From Mitsuaria chitosanitabida ATCC BAA-476 = NBRC 102408 (GTDB lineage Bacteria > Pseudomonadota > Gammaproteobacteria > Burkholderiales > Burkholderiaceae_C), in NCBI RefSeq assembly GCF_001598255.1, contig NZ_BCYP01000006.1, positions 310,001-374,000 on the forward strand: a stretch of DNA of 64,000 nucleotides, written 5' to 3'. Positions 49,681-58,585 of the stretch are shown in pieces. Position 1 is the stretch's first letter; every line of letters starts with the position of its first letter. Made by a program: the position numbers and the translations under genes. Below the pieces are notes generated by a model that worked only from the letters and a program-made list of their open reading frames with translations, was not told where the DNA came from and did no database searches.

Positions 49681-49916
49681 CACCTTCTGGGCGATGGCTT
49701 TCGTTTTCGGACGAGATCCGCCCCGGTGTGGTGCGTTCTAGGGGTTATCTCTAGGACGGGGCGGGCAGGGCGTCAGGTCAATACCAGTAAGATACCAGGA
49801 CACCTATCAAGCCCGCCCACAGCCGGACCGTGGGCGTTGAAGAGCAGGTCCCGGCGAGTTACATGGGGTGATCAAGATGCTGGGCGAGGTTCGCATGCTG
49901 GGGCAAACCCCATGAC

Positions 49917-49943
49917 TTGCGGTTCTGCCAAGTCGTTTATGAT
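49917..49943 (+). promoter_or_regulatory. Candidate promoter for a small RNA or the tonB leader
   Basis: TTGCGG (49917-49922) and TATGAT (49938-49943) with 15-bp spacing, slightly short of the optimum; shifting the -35 one base gives 16. Confidence 0.5.
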
Positions 49944-49949
49944 CAAGGT

Positions 49950-50037
49950 CGCGAAAGGTGGTCAATCCTGTAGTTTTGCTACAAGAATTTGACCGATCCT
50001 TGAGACGCCCGCGGCCACAAGCTGACGGGCATTTTTG
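49950..50037 (+). ncRNA. Candidate small RNA or terminated leader upstream of tonB
   Basis: From a start near 49950 the sequence would fold as a stem GGTCAA/TTGACC (49960-49965 with 49989-49994) enclosing GTAG/CTAC (49970-49973, 49979-49982), and then a terminator: GCCCG (50007-50011) with CGGGC (50026-50030), inner CGGC/GCTG and a CACAA loop, followed by ATTTTTG. Promoter, fold and terminator together suggest a transcript of about 88 nt. I do not recognise a known RNA family. Confidence 0.45.
50007..50036 (+). terminator. Terminator-like hairpin in the tonB upstream region
   Basis: A 9-bp stem with one bulge and one G-T pair, then ATTTTTG. It lies 254 bp before the tonB start. Confidence 0.6.
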
Positions 50038-50289
50038 TTGAGTCGGGTTCGTATCGTGCCCTGGGTTTTCGAGTCTTCGTGTGTCCCATCCCTGCATTCG
50101 GCAGGTCAGCGGTCCCTGGCGCTTCGGCGGCTCGGCATCCGCATGGCTCGCCGCTCGCACAGCCGGCAAGACAGGCGCTGCTGACCCCAGGTTGCGGCGA
50201 GAACGTCTGAACAGACCCCACGCTGTGTCGAGTCGAACTCCCCTTGTAGTCTCGATGAAAGAAATTCGCAGTTTGATGAAGGAGCGCGC

Positions 50290-50934
50290 ATGAACTTTGC
50301 GCAGGATAAAGGCGGGTCATCGCGTCTGACGGGCCTCGGCCTCGTCGTGCTGGTCCACGTCCTGATCATCGGCGCCCTGGCCAGCGGCCTGGCGACGAAG
50401 ATCAAGGAAGCCGTCAAGGGGCCGATCGACGTCAAGGTCGTCGAGGAGAAGGTCAAGCCGCCGCCGCCGCCGGAGAAGGTCATTCCTCCCCCGCCGGACA
50501 TCAAGGCGCCGCCGCCGCCGTTCGTTCCGCCGCCGGAAGTGGTGGTGACGGCTCCGCCGCCGCCGACGCCCGCCGTCGCGGTGCAGTCGAACACGCCGCC
50601 GCCGCAGACGGACTTCCGTCCGACGCCCGCTCCGACGCCTCCGGCACCTCCGGCCCCGTCGCCGACCAAGGTCCGTTCGGCCATCGGCAGCTGCACCAAG
50701 ATGGGCAAGCCGGAAATGCCGGCGCTCAACTGGAGCGGCACCGCGAGCTACAAGGCCACGTTCACCGTCAAGGCCGGCAAGATCACCGAGATCTCGCTGG
50801 CGACGCTGCGCGGCGCCAACGACCGCAAGGCGGACCGTGCTCTGAAGAGCGCGATCACCTCCGCGCTGGCCGAGACGTACGAATGCCCTGGCGACGCGAT
50901 CCTGGAACAGGAATTCGTGTTCAACATGGAATGA
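50290..50934 (+). CDS. tonB: Energy transducer TonB, atypical C-terminus
   Basis: 214 aa. One N-terminal membrane anchor (LTGLGLVVLVHVLIIGALASGLA), then a Pro-rich periplasmic spacer (KPPPPPEKVIPPPPDIKAPPPP and more, about residues 55-135) and a compact C-terminal domain of about 85 residues. The usual TonB C-terminal YP...A...G.V pattern is weak; instead there is SCTKMGKPEMPALNWSGTASYKATFTVKAG and YECPGD, whose two cysteines may form a disulfide. AAGGAG lies before the ATG. It is followed by exbB after 97 bp and should power the receptor encoded upstream. Confidence 0.85.
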   Translation: MNFAQDKGGSSRLTGLGLVVLVHVLIIGALASGLATKIKEAVKGPIDVKVVEEKVKPPPPPEKVIPPPPDIKAPPPPFVPPPEVVVTAPPPPTPAVAVQSNTPPPQTDFRPTPAPTPPAPPAPSPTKVRSAIGSCTKMGKPEMPALNWSGTASYKATFTVKAGKITEISLATLRGANDRKADRALKSAITSALAETYECPGDAILEQEFVFNME

Positions 50935-51031
50935 TCGGCGGATCGCTCCGATCCGATCGACCGAATGAAGGGGCCACCGCGCCCCGACCCCTCAACCTGA
51001 GTTCAAGACTTTTTGCGTAGGAGCTAACTCC

Positions 51032-51886
51032 ATGATCTCTCGTCTGTCTGCCTTGTTCGCGGCCGTCGCCTGCGCCGCGACCCTGGCCGTCTCCCCGCTG
51101 GCTGCCCAAGCGCAAGACCAGGCCGCCTCGGCCGCCGCTTCCGCCGCCGACACGACCGCCGCTCCCGCTGCCGACATCGCTCCCGCCGCCGTTGCCGAAG
51201 CTCCTGCCGCCAAGCCCGTCGACAATCCCTACAGCCTGGGCAACATCGTCGCCCACGGCAACATCGTCGACCAGATCGTCCTGGCGATCCTGTTCGTGAT
51301 GTCGCTGGGCTCCTGGTACATCCTCTTCACGAAGCTGTGGGACACCTCCAAGATCGCTCGTGAAGCCAAGGACGTCCGCGCCACCTTCTTCAAGAAGGCG
51401 TCGCTGGCCGAAGGCATCAAGGGCCTGAGCGAAACCGGCGCGTTCCGCTACATCGCCCAGACCGGTGTCGAGGCTTCGGACCACCACGAAGGTGCCCTGA
51501 CCGAGAACATCGACCACAACACCTGGGTCACGATGAACATCGACCGCGCCGTCGGCGAAGTGAACTCGCGCCTGCAAGGCGGCCTGGGCTTCCTGGCCAC
51601 CGTCGGCTCGACCTCTCCCTTCATCGGCCTGTTCGGTACCGTGTGGGGCATTCTGCAAGCGCTGACCCAGATCGGCGTGGCCGGTCAAGCGTCGATCGAC
51701 AAGGTCGCCGGCCCCGTGGGCGCCGCGCTGATCATGACCGCCATCGGTCTGGGCGTGGCCGTTCCGGCCGTGCTGGGCTACAACTGGCTGGTCAACCGCA
51801 ACAAGTCGGTCATGGGTCAAGTCCGTGCCTTCGCCGCTGACCTGCACGGTGTCCTGATGGGCAGCCGCAAGGTCGCGGGCCGCTAA
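51032..51886 (+). CDS. exbB: ExbB proton-channel protein with N-terminal periplasmic extension
   Basis: 284 aa. A signal-like N-terminus (SALFAAVACAATLAVSPLAAQAQ) and an Ala-rich stretch of about 45 residues precede the MotA/TolQ/ExbB core; the core has three membrane helices near residues 85-105, 185-207 and 225-250, with LGFLATVGSTSPFIGLFGTVWGI as the pore signature. With ExbD it converts proton flow into TonB motion. Codon use (CGT, CAA, GAA, GCT more common than in neighbours) hints at high expression. Start ATG 51032. Confidence 0.93.
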   Translation: MISRLSALFAAVACAATLAVSPLAAQAQDQAASAAASAADTTAAPAADIAPAAVAEAPAAKPVDNPYSLGNIVAHGNIVDQIVLAILFVMSLGSWYILFTKLWDTSKIAREAKDVRATFFKKASLAEGIKGLSETGAFRYIAQTGVEASDHHEGALTENIDHNTWVTMNIDRAVGEVNSRLQGGLGFLATVGSTSPFIGLFGTVWGILQALTQIGVAGQASIDKVAGPVGAALIMTAIGLGVAVPAVLGYNWLVNRNKSVMGQVRAFAADLHGVLMGSRKVAGR

Positions 51887-51909
51887 ATCCATACGAGCGG
51901 AGACGCAAT

Positions 51910-52338
51910 ATGGGGATGAACGTAGGTTCGTCCGGTGGCGACGATGAAGTGGTCTCGACCATCAACACCACGCCCCTCGTGGACGTGATGCTGGTGCTCT
52001 TGATCATCTTCCTGATCACCGTTCCGGTGGTGACGCAATCGGTGGGGGTGACCCTGCCGAAGGAGACGAACGTCATCCGCGTCACCAAGCCGGAAAACAT
52101 CGAAATCGCGGTGACCAAGGATGGCGACATCTACTGGGGCGTGCAGCCAGTTCCGGACACGGAAACGCTGGTCGCGCGCCTGAAGAAGGTGGCGGTTCTG
52201 AATCCTCAGCCGGAAGTTCACATCCGTGGCGATGAAAAGACGCGCTACGAGAACGTGGGCAAGGTGATGGTCGCGTGCCAGCGCGCGGGCATCATGTCCA
52301 TCAAGTTCGTCACCGAGCCGCCGGCTCGTGGTGGCTGA
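51910..52338 (+). CDS. exbD: ExbD/TolR family protein, copy 1 of the tonB operon
   Basis: 142 aa. One N-terminal helix with the essential aspartate in NTTPLVDVMLVLLIIFLITVPVV, then a periplasmic domain (VGVTLPKETN...EVHIRGDEKTRYENVGKVMVACQRAG). It pairs with ExbB as part of the proton channel. 23 bp after exbB and 12 bp before the second exbD. Both exbD proteins begin MGMNVGSSGG, a shared start that points to duplication. Confidence 0.94.
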   Translation: MGMNVGSSGGDDEVVSTINTTPLVDVMLVLLIIFLITVPVVTQSVGVTLPKETNVIRVTKPENIEIAVTKDGDIYWGVQPVPDTETLVARLKKVAVLNPQPEVHIRGDEKTRYENVGKVMVACQRAGIMSIKFVTEPPARGG

Positions 52339-52350
52339 AGGAGCTGAACA

Positions 52351-52782
52351 ATGGGTATGAATGTTGGAAGCTCCGGCGGTGGTGAAGATCCCGAAACCAT
52401 GCTGGACGTCAACACGACGCCGCTGATCGACGTGATGCTGGTGCTGCTGGTGATGCTGATCATCACCATCCCGATCCAGCTGCACTCGGTGAATCTGGAC
52501 ATGCCGCCTCCGCAGCCGAACCAGCCGCACGTGGACCCGATCGTCCATGAAGTGGCGGTCGACTTCGACGGCACCGTGTTCTGGGACGGCGCCGCCGTTC
52601 CCAACCACGCGGCGCTCGAAGCCAAGCTGGCGGAAGTGGTGGCGATTCCGGATCAACCGGAAGTGCACATCAAGCCGAACAAGCTGGCCGATTACGGCTA
52701 CGTCGCCAATGTGATGGCGTCGGCGCAGCGTCTGGGCGTCAAGAAGATGGCGATGGTCGGGAACGAGCAGTTCCTGAACTGA
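52351..52782 (+). CDS. exbD: ExbD/TolR family protein, copy 2 of the tonB operon
   Basis: 143 aa, same layout as the preceding gene: NTTPLIDVMLVLLVMLIITIPIQ with the channel aspartate, then a divergent periplasmic domain (LHSVNLDMPPPQPNQ...EVHIKPNKLADYGYVANVMASAQRLG). Tandem exbD genes are known beside some ExbB proteins, for example in Xanthomonas; the two may form a heteromer. A terminator hairpin follows at 52814. Confidence 0.93.
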   Translation: MGMNVGSSGGGEDPETMLDVNTTPLIDVMLVLLVMLIITIPIQLHSVNLDMPPPQPNQPHVDPIVHEVAVDFDGTVFWDGAAVPNHAALEAKLAEVVAIPDQPEVHIKPNKLADYGYVANVMASAQRLGVKKMAMVGNEQFLN

Positions 52783-52813
52783 GACCGGATGTCCGTCTGA
52801 CGATGTCTGCACG

Positions 52814-52849
52814 AAACGCGCTGCCCGCGAGGGTCGCGCGTTTTTTTCT
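52814..52849 (+). terminator. Terminator inside the tonB-exb-TPR operon
   Basis: AAACGCGC (52814-52821) pairs with GCGCGTTT (52836-52843), with an inner CCC-GCGA-GGG hairpin, then a T-rich tail to about 52849. The ribosome site of the next gene (AGGAGA) begins about 7 bases later, so the hairpin separates exbD2 from the TPR gene without room for a promoter. Confidence 0.82.
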
Positions 52850-52868
52850 TTCGTAGGAGAGCAATCGA

Positions 52869-54119
52869 ATGAAACTCAAACTGCTGGCAACCGCCGCCGT
52901 GGGCGCCGCCGCCCTGGTCCTGGGTCAGGGTCCCTCGGGCAGCCTGAGCGTCCTGTCCCAAGCCGCCGCCCAAGTGCGTCCGCAAGTCGGTGGCGCCCTG
53001 AAGGCCGCGTCCGACCTGCTGAAGGCGGGCAAGGCGCAGGAAGCCATGGGCAAGATCCGTGAGGCGGAAGCGGTCCCCGGCCGCAACGCCGACGAGAACG
53101 CGACGCTGGAAGGCCTGCGCCTGTCCGCCGCCTCCCGCCTGGGCGATGCCGACGGCATGGTCAAGGCCTATGATGCGCTGAGCGCCGCCGGCAAGCTGCC
53201 CGCGGCCAACAAGCTGCCCACGATGGAAGCCATCGCCGGCACTTACCTGCGTCAAGGCAATGGCGCCAAGGCGCTGGAGTGGGTCAACAGGTACAACGCC
53301 GCAGGTGGCAACAGCCCGGCGATGAAGCAGATCCAGGCCGCGGCGCAGCTGCGTTCGGGCGACGTGACCACCATCCTGAAGGACACGATGGCCGACATCG
53401 CGGCCGACGAGAAGGCGGGCCGCGCTCCCTCGCAGGAGAAGCTGAACACCGCGCTGTGGGCCGCCAACAAGAAGGGTGACGGCGCGACCGAGTCCGTCCT
53501 CATCCAGAAGCTGCTGAACTACTACCCGACCAAGCAGCTGTGGGCGCAGTCGCTGGGCACGCTGCAAAGCAAGAAGGGCTTCGCCGCCAGCCGTTACCAG
53601 GTCGACGTGCTGCGTCTGAAGCTGGCCACCGACAACATGAAGGACGGCAGTGACTTCATGGAGCTGGCCCAGCTGGCCGGTGCCGCCGGTTATCCGGACG
53701 AAGGCAAGAAGGTGCTGGACAAGGGCTTCGCCTCCGGCGCCCTGAAGCCGACCGACGACAACGCCCGTCCGAAGCGTCTGGCCGATCTGCTGGACAAGCG
53801 CATCGCCGAAGCCAAGGCCGGTGCCGCCGCCGCCGAGACGGCCGCCCGTGGCGCCCGTGAGGGCGACGAGCTGGTGAAGGTCGGCTTCGCGCAAGTGCAG
53901 CGCGGCCAGGCGGCCGCCGGCATCAAGCTGATCGAGGAAGGCATCGCCAAGGGCAACCTGAAGCGTCCGGACGATGCCAAGCTCTACCTGGGCCTGGCCC
54001 AGTTCCTGGGCGGTGACAAGGCCAAGGCGCAAGCCACGTGGCGCACCGTCAAGGGCACGGACGGCTCGGCGGACCTCGCCGGCCTGTGGTCGGTCTACGC
54101 GCGCAGCGCGAAGAACTGA
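52869..54119 (+). CDS. Periplasmic TPR-like protein of the TonB locus
   Basis: 416-aa exported protein; the signal peptide is MKLKLLATAAVGAAALVLG with cleavage near residue 20-25. The mature protein is entirely helical with repeat units such as LLKAGKAQEAMGKIREAEAV, AIAGTYLRQGNGAKALEWVNRY and LAQFLGGDKAKAQATWRTV near the end, a degenerate tetratricopeptide pattern. It is separated from exbD2 by a terminator, so it is probably made at lower level. Its place suggests an accessory role in TonB-dependent uptake. I do not recognise it further. Confidence 0.8.
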   Translation: MKLKLLATAAVGAAALVLGQGPSGSLSVLSQAAAQVRPQVGGALKAASDLLKAGKAQEAMGKIREAEAVPGRNADENATLEGLRLSAASRLGDADGMVKAYDALSAAGKLPAANKLPTMEAIAGTYLRQGNGAKALEWVNRYNAAGGNSPAMKQIQAAAQLRSGDVTTILKDTMADIAADEKAGRAPSQEKLNTALWAANKKGDGATESVLIQKLLNYYPTKQLWAQSLGTLQSKKGFAASRYQVDVLRLKLATDNMKDGSDFMELAQLAGAAGYPDEGKKVLDKGFASGALKPTDDNARPKRLADLLDKRIAEAKAGAAAAETAARGAREGDELVKVGFAQVQRGQAAAGIKLIEEGIAKGNLKRPDDAKLYLGLAQFLGGDKAKAQATWRTVKGTDGSADLAGLWSVYARSAKN

Positions 54120-54214
54120 TCGCGCGGAACGAGGGCGCGCGCGAGCGCGCTGCTCGTCGGCCGCCGAGGCGCGCGTGGGGCTCACACGAGTGCTCACCGG
54201 CGCCCCCAAACGAC

Positions 54215-54251
54215 AAGGCCTCCCGGCGCAAGCCGGGAGGCCTTTCTCTTT
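54215..54251 (+). terminator. Strong terminator ending the TonB locus
   Basis: AAGGCCTCCCGGC (54215-54227) pairs with GCCGGGAGGCCTT (54232-54244) over GCAA, followed by TCTCTTT. A 13-bp perfect stem. Confidence 0.92.
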
Positions 54252-54295
54252 GGTGCGACCGGATCAGGTCGCGCGGGAGGTCGCTCGCGCCGCCC

Positions 54296-55054
54296 TCACT
54301 TGGGCTGCATGCGGATCGCGCCGTCCAGGCGGATCACCTCGCCGTTGAGCATGTCGTTGGTGATGATCTGGTGGACCAGCTTGGCGTAGTCCTCCGGGCG
54401 GCCCAGGCGCGAGGGGAAGGGCACGCTGGCGGCCAGCGCGTCCTGCACCTCCTGGGGCATGCCGAACAGCATCGGCGTGCCGAAGATGCCGGGGGCGATG
54501 GTCATGTTGCGGATGCCGTTGCGGGCCAGGTCGCGCGCGATGGGCAGCGTCATGCCGACCACGCCGCCCTTGGACGCCGCGTAGGCCGCCTGGCCCATCT
54601 GGCCGTCGAAAGCCGCCACCGAGGCGGTCGAGATCAGCACGCCGCGCTCACCGGTGGCTTCCGGCTCATTCTTGGCCATGGCCTCGGCGGCCAGGCGAAT
54701 CATGTTGAAGGAGCCGACCAGGTTCACCGTGATCGTCTTGGAGAACACGGCCAGCGGATGCGCGCCGTCCTTGCCCACCGTCTTGGCGGCCGGCGCGATG
54801 CCGGCGCAGTTCACCAGGCCCATCAGCTTGCCCAGCGAGACCGCCTTGGCGACCGCCGCCTGGCCATCGGCCTCCTGGCTCACATCGCACTTCACGAAAG
54901 CGCCGTTCAGTTCCTTGGCCAGGGCCTCGCCGCGCTCGACCTGCAGGTCGGCGATGACGACCGTCGCGCCTTCGCGCGCCAGCATGCGGGCCGTGCCTTC
55001 GCCCAGGCCGGACGCGCCGCCGGTGACGATGAAGACCTTGTTCGCGATGTCCAT
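54296..55054 (-). CDS. 3-hydroxyacyl-CoA dehydrogenase type 2 (HSD17B10-like SDR)
   Basis: 252-aa classical SDR. NAD-binding [15 protein letters not shown] (11-25) and D65-type acidic residue after CDV; catalytic Ser in [23 protein letters not shown] with the YxxxK motif intact (YAASK). The sequence [29 protein letters not shown] is close to the HSD17B10 group, which oxidises 3-hydroxyacyl-CoA, including 2-methyl-3-hydroxybutyryl-CoA in isoleucine breakdown. A perfect 16-bp palindrome about 100 bp upstream resembles LiuR-type operators. Confidence 0.88.
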   Translation of the reverse strand: MDIANKVFIVTGGASGLGEGTARMLAREGATVVIADLQVERGEALAKELNGAFVKCDVSQEADGQAAVAKAVSLGKLMGLVNCAGIAPAAKTVGKDGAHPLAVFSKTITVNLVGSFNMIRLAAEAMAKNEPEATGERGVLISTASVAAFDGQMGQAAYAASKGGVVGMTLPIARDLARNGIRNMTIAPGIFGTPMLFGMPQEVQDALAASVPFPSRLGRPEDYAKLVHQIITNDMLNGEVIRLDGAIRMQPK

Positions 55055-55153
55055 CAGATGTCTCCTTCCACGTTGCTCACGTTGTCGATGTCGTTCGGGT
55101 CGGCGCGCCTTCGACCGGGGTCGTCACGCGCCGATCGGCACTCGAAGTTGCCG

Positions 55154-55169
55154 TTGACGTAAACGTCAA
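55154..55169 (-). promoter_or_regulatory. Perfect palindrome resembling a LiuR-type operator
   Basis: TTGACGT-AA-ACGTCAA on the plus strand; read on the minus strand it begins with TTGACG, a near-perfect -35 element. It lies 100 bp before the hydroxyacyl-CoA dehydrogenase start. Confidence 0.6.
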
Positions 55170-55177
55170 TTGTGGAC

Positions 55178-55206
55178 GAAAAAATGGCGGCCTCGCGGGC
55201 CGCCAT
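55178..55206 (-). terminator. Terminator of adk
   Basis: ATGGCGGCC (55184-55192) pairs with GGCCGCCAT (55198-55206); on the minus strand it ends in six T residues. It follows the adk stop by 30 bp. Confidence 0.9.
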
Positions 55207-55235
55207 CGTTCCGTCGCGCCATGAAGCGCGCCGGA

Positions 55236-56918
<1,683 letters not shown>

Positions 56919-56922
<4 letters not shown>

Positions 56923-57122
56923 GCCGCGTCGCCCTCGCCGTCGGTCGAGCGGGCCTCGACCGCGAGCATCACCGGGATGCCGTCGCGGATGGGGAAGGCC
57001 AGGCGGTCGGCGGGGCAGACCAGCTCGCGGTCGGGCAGACCCGTGCCGGGGGCGTTGCGGCGGTCTTCCAGCGGGCCCTTGCAGACGGGGCACACCAGCA
57101 TCTCAATCAGTCGATGGTCCAT
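56919..57122 (-). CDS. Trm112-family protein
   Basis: 67-aa protein with a Trm112/UPF0434 zinc-ribbon-like domain: [12 protein letters not shown] and [22 protein letters not shown]. Two CxxC-like halves are reduced to CPVC and a single downstream C, as in many bacterial members. Eukaryotic Trm112 activates methyltransferases; the bacterial role is not established, but it nearly always lies between lpxK and kdsB, as here. It starts 20 bases inside the lpxK 3' end and overlaps kdsB by 4 bases. Confidence 0.9.
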
Positions 57123-58158
57123 GGGGGAGCAGTCGCCGCAGCTCGCGCTGCAACGCCTCTTCAAAAGCGGGTTCGGGGCGGAAGTCTAGCGCCACCACCC
57201 AGATGCGGCAGCCTTGCAGCGCCTCGGGACGCAGCTTGACCGCGTCCTTCTCGGTGATCACGACCTCGTCGGTGCGGGCCCAGGGCAGGGGATCGAGCGT
57301 CGCGTGGTCGGGCAGCGCCAGGGCGCGGAAGTTCAGGCCCTGCTGGCCGAGCATGTCGAAGAAGCGCTCCGGCCGGGCCAGGCCGGCGGCCGCCGTCAGC
57401 GGCTTGCCGCGCAGCGCGTGCAGGCGCTCCATCCGGCCGGGCTCGCCGCGCCACCAGTCGGCGAGCGAGACGGCGCCGGCGAGCTGGCGGTGTCCGACAT
57501 AGCCGGGCAGGGCGGTGCTCGGCCGACCGGTGCTGTAGAGCACCAGCCGGTCGGGCGAGGAGCCGGGCGGGGGGGGCAGGTCACGGGCCTGGCGCAGGGG
57601 GCCCGCGGGCAGCAGACGGCCGTTGCCCAGCCCGCGTTCGTCGAAGACCAGGATGCTGAGCTGGCGCGGCAGCCGCCAGTGCTGGAGGCCGTCGTCGGCG
57701 ACCAGGACCTGGAGTTCGGGATGTGCCGCCAGCAGCGCGTGCGCCGCCGCGATGCGGTCGCGGCCCACGGCCACCGGCACGCGGGCGCGCAGGCGGATCA
57801 GCAGCGGCTCGTCGCCCACGTCCTCGGCGCGATCGCCGTCGGCGAGGACGCGCACCGCCTGTTCATCCTTGCGGCCATAGCCGCGCGAGACCACGCCCGC
57901 GCGCACGCCCAGGCGCGTCAGCGTGTCCAGCAGCGCGAGCGTCGTCGGCGTCTTGCCGGCGCCGCCCACGACCCAGTTGCCGACCACGATCACCGGGACC
58001 GGCAGCGTGGCGCTCCTCTTGATCCCGTGGCGGTACAGCGCGACGCGCAGGCGCAGGATCGCGCCATGCAGCGCGGCCAGGGGCCGCAGCAGGTGGGCAA
58101 GGCGGTCGTCGTCCCGCCACGCGCGCTGCAGCCGGTGCTCGAGCGCGGCCCGGTTCAT
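57103..58158 (-). CDS. lpxK: Tetraacyldisaccharide 4'-kinase
   Basis: Inner-membrane-associated kinase that phosphorylates the lipid A precursor at the 4' position. 351 aa. P-loop [14 protein letters not shown] near residues 62-75; DDGLQHWRL near 154-162; [11 protein letters not shown] near 300. The N-terminal helix ([23 protein letters not shown]) anchors it to the membrane. It starts 13 bases after exbD and overlaps the Trm112 gene. Confidence 0.95.
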   Translation of the reverse strand: MNRAALEHRLQRAWRDDDRLAHLLRPLAALHGAILRLRVALYRHGIKRSATLPVPVIVVGNWVVGGAGKTPTTLALLDTLTRLGVRAGVVSRGYGRKDEQAVRVLADGDRAEDVGDEPLLIRLRARVPVAVGRDRIAAAHALLAAHPELQVLVADDGLQHWRLPRQLSILVFDERGLGNGRLLPAGPLRQARDLPPPPGSSPDRLVLYSTGRPSTALPGYVGHRQLAGAVSLADWWRGEPGRMERLHALRGKPLTAAAGLARPERFFDMLGQQGLNFRALALPDHATLDPLPWARTDEVVITEKDAVKLRPEALQGCRIWVVALDFRPEPAFEEALQRELRRLLPHGPSTD

Positions 58159-58171
58159 GTCCGGGGGCGGG

Positions 58172-58585
58172 TCATTGCGGCTTGTTGGCCGCGAAGGTCA
58201 GGCGCGGCAGGTTGGCGCGCCGGGCCGCGTCCATCACGTTGACCACCGCCTGGTGCGGCGTCGCGGCGTCGGCGGAGATGATCACCACCGGCTCGGGCTT
58301 GCCTTGGGCGGCCTGCTGCAACGCGGCGGTCAGCAGCTCCACGCTGCGGCCCTCGACCGCCTGGCGGTCGATCGCGTAGCGGCCGTCGGCCGCGATGGCG
58401 ACGATGATCTCGGCCGGCCGGTCCTTGAGCTGCTGCGCGTCGGCGGTGGGCAGCGTCACCTGCAGCTCGGTGAACTTCGAGTAGGTGGTGGACAGCATCA
58501 GGAAGATGAGCACCACCAGCAGCACGTCGATGAACGGGATCAGGTTGATCTCCGGTTCCTCGCTCTGACGACGGCGGAACTTCAT
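58172..58585 (-). CDS. exbD: ExbD/TolR biopolymer transport protein (envelope operon)
   Basis: 137 aa. The N-terminal helix with the channel aspartate is EPEINLIPFIDVLLVVLIFLMLSTTY; the periplasmic part has ELQVTLPTADAQQLKDRP and VVIISADAATPHQAVVNVMDAAR. It overlaps exbB by 4 bases (ATGA). This is a second ExbB/ExbD set, separate from the pair in the TonB locus and much more divergent from it. Its link with lpxK is a conserved betaproteobacterial arrangement. Confidence 0.93.
   Translation of the reverse strand: MKFRRRQSEEPEINLIPFIDVLLVVLIFLMLSTTYSKFTELQVTLPTADAQQLKDRPAEIIVAIAADGRYAIDRQAVEGRSVELLTAALQQAAQGKPEPVVIISADAATPHQAVVNVMDAARRANLPRLTFAANKPQ

Larger units (their letters stand above)
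49681..50289. other. Intergenic region with structured RNA signals, 609 bp
   Basis: No protein gene is supported. It contains competing hairpins at 49862-49914, a promoter-like pair at 49917-49943, a structured RNA candidate at about 49950-50037, and then about 250 bp before tonB without recognisable motifs. Its GC content is clearly lower than that of the genes around it. Confidence 0.6.

Noticed and set aside
49740-49870. Cobalamin or other known riboswitch before tonB
   Set aside because: I found no B12-box-like core and no other riboswitch core I recognise; only the simple hairpins reported.
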